From: Ettlia oleoabundans
Lineage: Eukaryota > Chlorophyta > Chlorophyceae > Chlamydomonadales
Reading direction: 5' to 3'
Assembly: GCA_019693395.1 (NCBI GenBank)
Contig: JAAMXP010004401.1
Location: 1-12,211 of the forward strand
Length of the DNA stretch: 12,211 nucleotides
The number at the start of each line of letters is the position of its first letter. The first letter of the stretch is position 1. A program made the translations under genes and the position numbers. Below, in pieces: positions 9,306-12,211 of the stretch. The notes under the pieces were generated by a model. That model had not been told where the DNA came from. It was given only the letters and a program-made list of their open reading frames with translations, and ran no database searches.

Positions 9306-12211
9306 ATGCCGCTCCGGCGCCTGGCAGCGCTATTGAGCTTTTCCGTGCTGATGTTTGTCGCCCCGGGAAGGGCCGCTGGCTACGACCTCCTCTTGCTGAG
9401 ACAGTAAGTCGGCCCCGAACTCGCCTGCCAGTGCACCACCGGCGCGGGGCAAGCGGCTGAACCCCGTCCCAGCACCGGGCATGGGGCGGTTACCCTGGCC
9501 CAGTAGCGCGCCCGCTCCGTGCGACCGCCGCCGACCTTGCATCTCTGCTGTGCAGGGACTGGGCCGCGAACTCTGCGCACGATCCAGCTTGCGTAAACTC
9601 AGGATGCCAAAACAAGCTGGAGTAGTGAGTACTAGCGGCAGCGGATGGATGCGGCGTCCCGCCCGTGTGCTTCCGCTAGCTGACACAGCGCTGACGTTGT
9701 CATCGCCGTTCTTTCATTTGTGATTTTGGGATGCCCGAAAGACCAAAACTTTTGGGTCGTGTTTCACATGTCCACTCACCTTCCTTTGTTTTGTGCAGTG
9801 GCGCCTTCGTTGTCAGGGACTTGGTGGTTGGGATGAACAGCGGCATTGAAAAGCTGGCAGGGTGTGGGGGCCCGCAGTTTGATGCCTCGCAAATCCCGCA
9901 GGTGGGGGCTGCAGAAAGCCTGCTGGGTCAACCGACAGCTCACAGCTGCAGCCGTTGGTTTGCCAGCAACATGGCCGCAGTACATGGATTGGTGGTGGTG
10001 AGGTGCAGCAACTGATGCGCCTTAATGCCTATGCCAACAGCCAAGAAGCAGCCTGGGCTTGCTAGTCGCATCATTCCACAGCGGAAGTTCAAGTGTCCAG
10101 CTGGGGAACTTGCGCGAAAAGCAGTCCAGTCGTGCCTGAATATCAGCAGGCAGGCCCTCCCTAAGCAGCGCTGTAGCAACTTACATTCAAGCAGCAGTAG
10201 CTCTGCTCGGCATGGTAGCTGACACACCGCATAGCGCTCTCTGTGAGCGACATCTGGCATGCCTTTGTGTATGCTTAACTTTGTGGGCCTCTGTTGAATG
10301 TGCTGCTGTTTGCCCTCTTTAGCCGCATTTTGCCGTTATTTGCAGAGCGTGCAGTCTGAGCTGCAATGCGTGCTGAGCGAGTCACAAAGTAAGCTTCTAA
10401 GGCTGTGAGATGGTCGGTCGATTGGTTCATTGCATGCGTGCTTCATTGCATGCGTGCATGCAGCGGTGGGGATGGTGATAACTCGTGGATGTGTTGCTGT
10501 TGTGATCTACTAATCATAATTTCCCATGAGTTATGCCTCGCCGTCTTTCCTGCAAACCCTGGTTGAACACCCTACCATTCTTTGTCGCCTATCTACAGGC
10601 GCCTGGGAGGCGGTTTGGAACCTGGAGGGCCGTTGCACCAGCATGAACGTCAGCCAGTACTTCACACTTCTGGCGGCTTCCTTCAACATTTTCAATGCAA
10701 ATGTGAGGAGGGCACAGCTGCTTATGCGGGCTGCCGGAACAGCCCAAGGGGCAGCTCAGAACAGAAGCACAAAATCCCAACAGTTGTGAAGGGATGCCAG
10801 AGGTGGCAGCATTTGGGACCACCGTCCACAGCACAGAAAGATGGCTGTTGACTGCTGTGCCGCCCCACATGCTTCTGCCTGTGCTGGCAGCGGTAAATTT
10901 GCTCCCACAGCCTGCCACCTAGGCGGTAGCCCGGTTGCCACCAGGGTACCACATTAATGTGCTGATCCCTCATGCCGCTGCCATTCACTTGTTGCAGAAC
11001 CCGCTGGCCAAGGCGGGGCTGTCGGTGCCCACGGTTGATCGCAATCGCCTGACGGGCACGCTGCGACGGGCATGGGGCGTGAAGCCATGGGTGGCCTGCA
11101 ACCCAAAGTAAGTAGCTGCCTGTGATGCACTGGGTTCCTTGCTGGCGGCTTTGCCAGGGATGTGCTAGGCTTCACTCACTACCTGCGGCTGGCTCCTTCT
11201 GCCATGTTGTTTGCCTGTTGCTTTCTGTTGAAAGTCATTTGTTGAGCACCAGCCTGTCCATCGCTGGTACTTGCCCTCTAAACGATACCTCCAAACCTTA
11301 CCTCCCAACCTTACCTCCAAACCTTACCTCCAAACCGCCCTTGGGTGCATGTCCTCACATCTCTCCACTCGCGTTGCCCATGCTGCAGCACCAAGCACCT
11401 GCTTTACATCTCACTCTGTCTGGACCCCTCAGCGGCGGCAGCTGATGTGGTGCTGCCAGTGGATTGCCCCTGGGACCCCTCGGCAATGGTGCCTGGCGGG
11501 GCAGAATGCGAGGGGGAGCTGGTTTTGAATCCTGGTGTGCAGGTGTGTTGAAGGAGAGGATGGCAGAGTAGGGACGGGTGTGCTTTCAGCCTGAACCAGG
11601 CGCACTGTTTGGCACATGCCGGCGGTTGCTGTGCACTCCATCATCTCATGGCATAGATCTCAGCCGCAATGTGGCAGTACAGCAGCAGTTGGCTGCAACG
11701 TCCAACTCCAGCAGCATGCTCGCCCAGTGATGCAACACATGTACCATGATGTTGTGATAACAGTCAATCAGTCATACGTGGTGAATTGTACACAACTGAC
11801 TCTGTTGCTTCCATCCTTGCTTGCCCACTGCTGCCACCGCAGCCCACGGAAACGTGCGCCGGCTACTTTCCAAGCTACCTGGCCGGAGCGAGTCAGTCTC
11901 CCGCACAAGACGAGCTGGATATGCCTTCTGCGGGCACGCCCGCAGTTGTGGTCCCCCCTGGTGTGGCCGCCGCTGCTCCGCTGCCTGACGGGCAACCGGT
12001 GGATTCGACCACCGGCCGGGACCCTGGAGAGGAGATGGCCAAGCCAGCACCAGAGGGAACAGCAGAGCTGGGCAGCGGGGATGCGCCCGTTGGTGCCTTG
12101 GAAGAACCAGAAACCACGAGCGAGCCAGCAGCGACAGACGCACCACCCGCAGGCAAGTTACTAGATGCACCAGTTGGCTGGTTGGTGGGTGGAGGTTGGT
12201 GGGTGGGTGGG
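9306..12211 (+). CDS. Secreted RNase T2-fold protein lacking the catalytic residues (pseudoenzyme), 3' end beyond the window
   Basis: The exons are 9306-9403, 9556-9624, 9799-9901, 10346-10388, 10599-10702, 10998-11107, 11389-11542 and 11843 to at least 12152. All seven internal GT-AG joins match in phase, giving 330 residues so far. Residues 1-24 are a signal peptide (basic MPLRR, hydrophobic core, GRAA|G cleavage site). The chain then follows the RNase T2 family: GYDLLLLRQDW, a C45/C50 pair, CGGPQFDASQIP (78-89), CTSMNVSQYF (117-126), AKAGLSVP, WVACN and LLYISLCLD. Active RNases T2 carry HGLWP (CAS I) and HEWxKHGTC (CAS II). Here the aligned stretches are V61-RDLVV and W107-EAVWNLEGRC, so all three catalytic His and the Glu and Lys are lost, while W107, W111, G115, C78, C117 and the later Cys remain. 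RNA cleavage is therefore not expected. A Pro/Ala/Glu-rich tail follows residue about 245. The frame is open to the window end, though AGGCAAGT at 12151-12158 looks like a GC-type donor. Confidence 0.87.
10426..10457. repeat. 16-bp perfect tandem duplication in an intron
   Basis: TTCATTGCATGCGTGC occurs twice back to back (10426-10441 and 10442-10457), followed by one more GCATGC-like step. It lies in the fourth intron of the RNase T2-like gene (10389-10598). It looks like a simple replication-slippage duplication. Confidence 0.9.
11287..11338. repeat. 13-bp minisatellite, four copies, in an intron
   Basis: The unit ACCTCCAAACCTT repeats four times (11287-11299, 11300-11312, 11313-11325, 11326-11338). 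The second unit has one substitution and the last is imperfect at its end. It lies in the sixth intron of the RNase T2-like gene (11108-11388), about 50 bases before the next exon, and is pyrimidine-rich on the sense strand. Confidence 0.9.
12175..12211 (+). repeat. G-rich low-complexity end of the window, possible G-quadruplex
   Basis: The last bases are a GGT/GGGT run with four GGG tracts at 12187-12189, 12201-12203, 12205-12207 and 12209-12211. It follows a likely GC-type splice donor (12153-12154), so it is probably the start of the eighth intron of the RNase T2-like gene. If translated instead, it would give a Gly/Trp-rich end unlike the preceding tail. Confidence 0.6.

Noticed and set aside
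10025..10222. Open frame of 65 codons between T2-like exons
   Set aside because: It lies inside the 444-nt intron whose flanking exons join in phase. It has no family features.
11772..12170. Minus-strand open frames opposite the last T2-like exon
   Set aside because: Antisense shadows of the Pro/Ala-rich coding exon; that composition keeps the other frames open.
1..12211. CRISPR arrays, prophage, insertion sequences or bacterial defence systems
   Set aside because: No spaced direct repeats, transposase or phage-like frames. The introns and gene content show eukaryotic nuclear DNA.

Overview
The window looks like nuclear DNA of a green alga (Chlorophyta). It is GC-rich, every recognisable gene is cut by short GT-AG introns of about 140-440 nt, TGTAA motifs (the usual chlorophyte poly(A) signal) lie behind two of the genes, and the best-matching protein, Tim10, has a plant/green-alga style sequence. 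Nothing bacterial is visible: no operons, no Shine-Dalgarno-led ORFs, no CRISPR. The exon models below were built by eye from splice signals and codon-phase matching.

Left part (1-2922, minus strand): a complete mTERF-family gene (organellar nucleic-acid-binding protein) with two or three exons, and at the left edge part of a recent duplicate of it, with a 5' reading-frame break. Between them (336-916) lies a block of palindromes and 3' flanking DNA.

Middle (2923-4896): almost 2 kb in which I recognise no gene, although one segment (about 3900-4360) carries a longer open frame that differs from its surroundings.

Right part (4897-12211, plus strand): three genes in a row. First, a four-exon gene for Tim10, a small chaperone of the mitochondrial intermembrane space (4897-6073). 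Second, an F-box protein gene with leucine-rich-repeat-like exons (6417 to about 8955), in which two exon junctions do not resolve cleanly. Third, a secreted RNase T2-fold protein gene (9306 to beyond the window end) whose eight exons join in phase. All the catalytic residues of both active-site motifs of the RNase T2 family are replaced in it, while the fold-defining Trp and Cys residues are largely kept. It therefore appears to be a T2 pseudoenzyme carrying an added Pro/Ala/Glu-rich C-terminal tail, and it is the most interesting item here.

The genes do not form a pathway. mTERF and Tim10 are both organelle-related housekeeping genes, but their proximity is probably chance.
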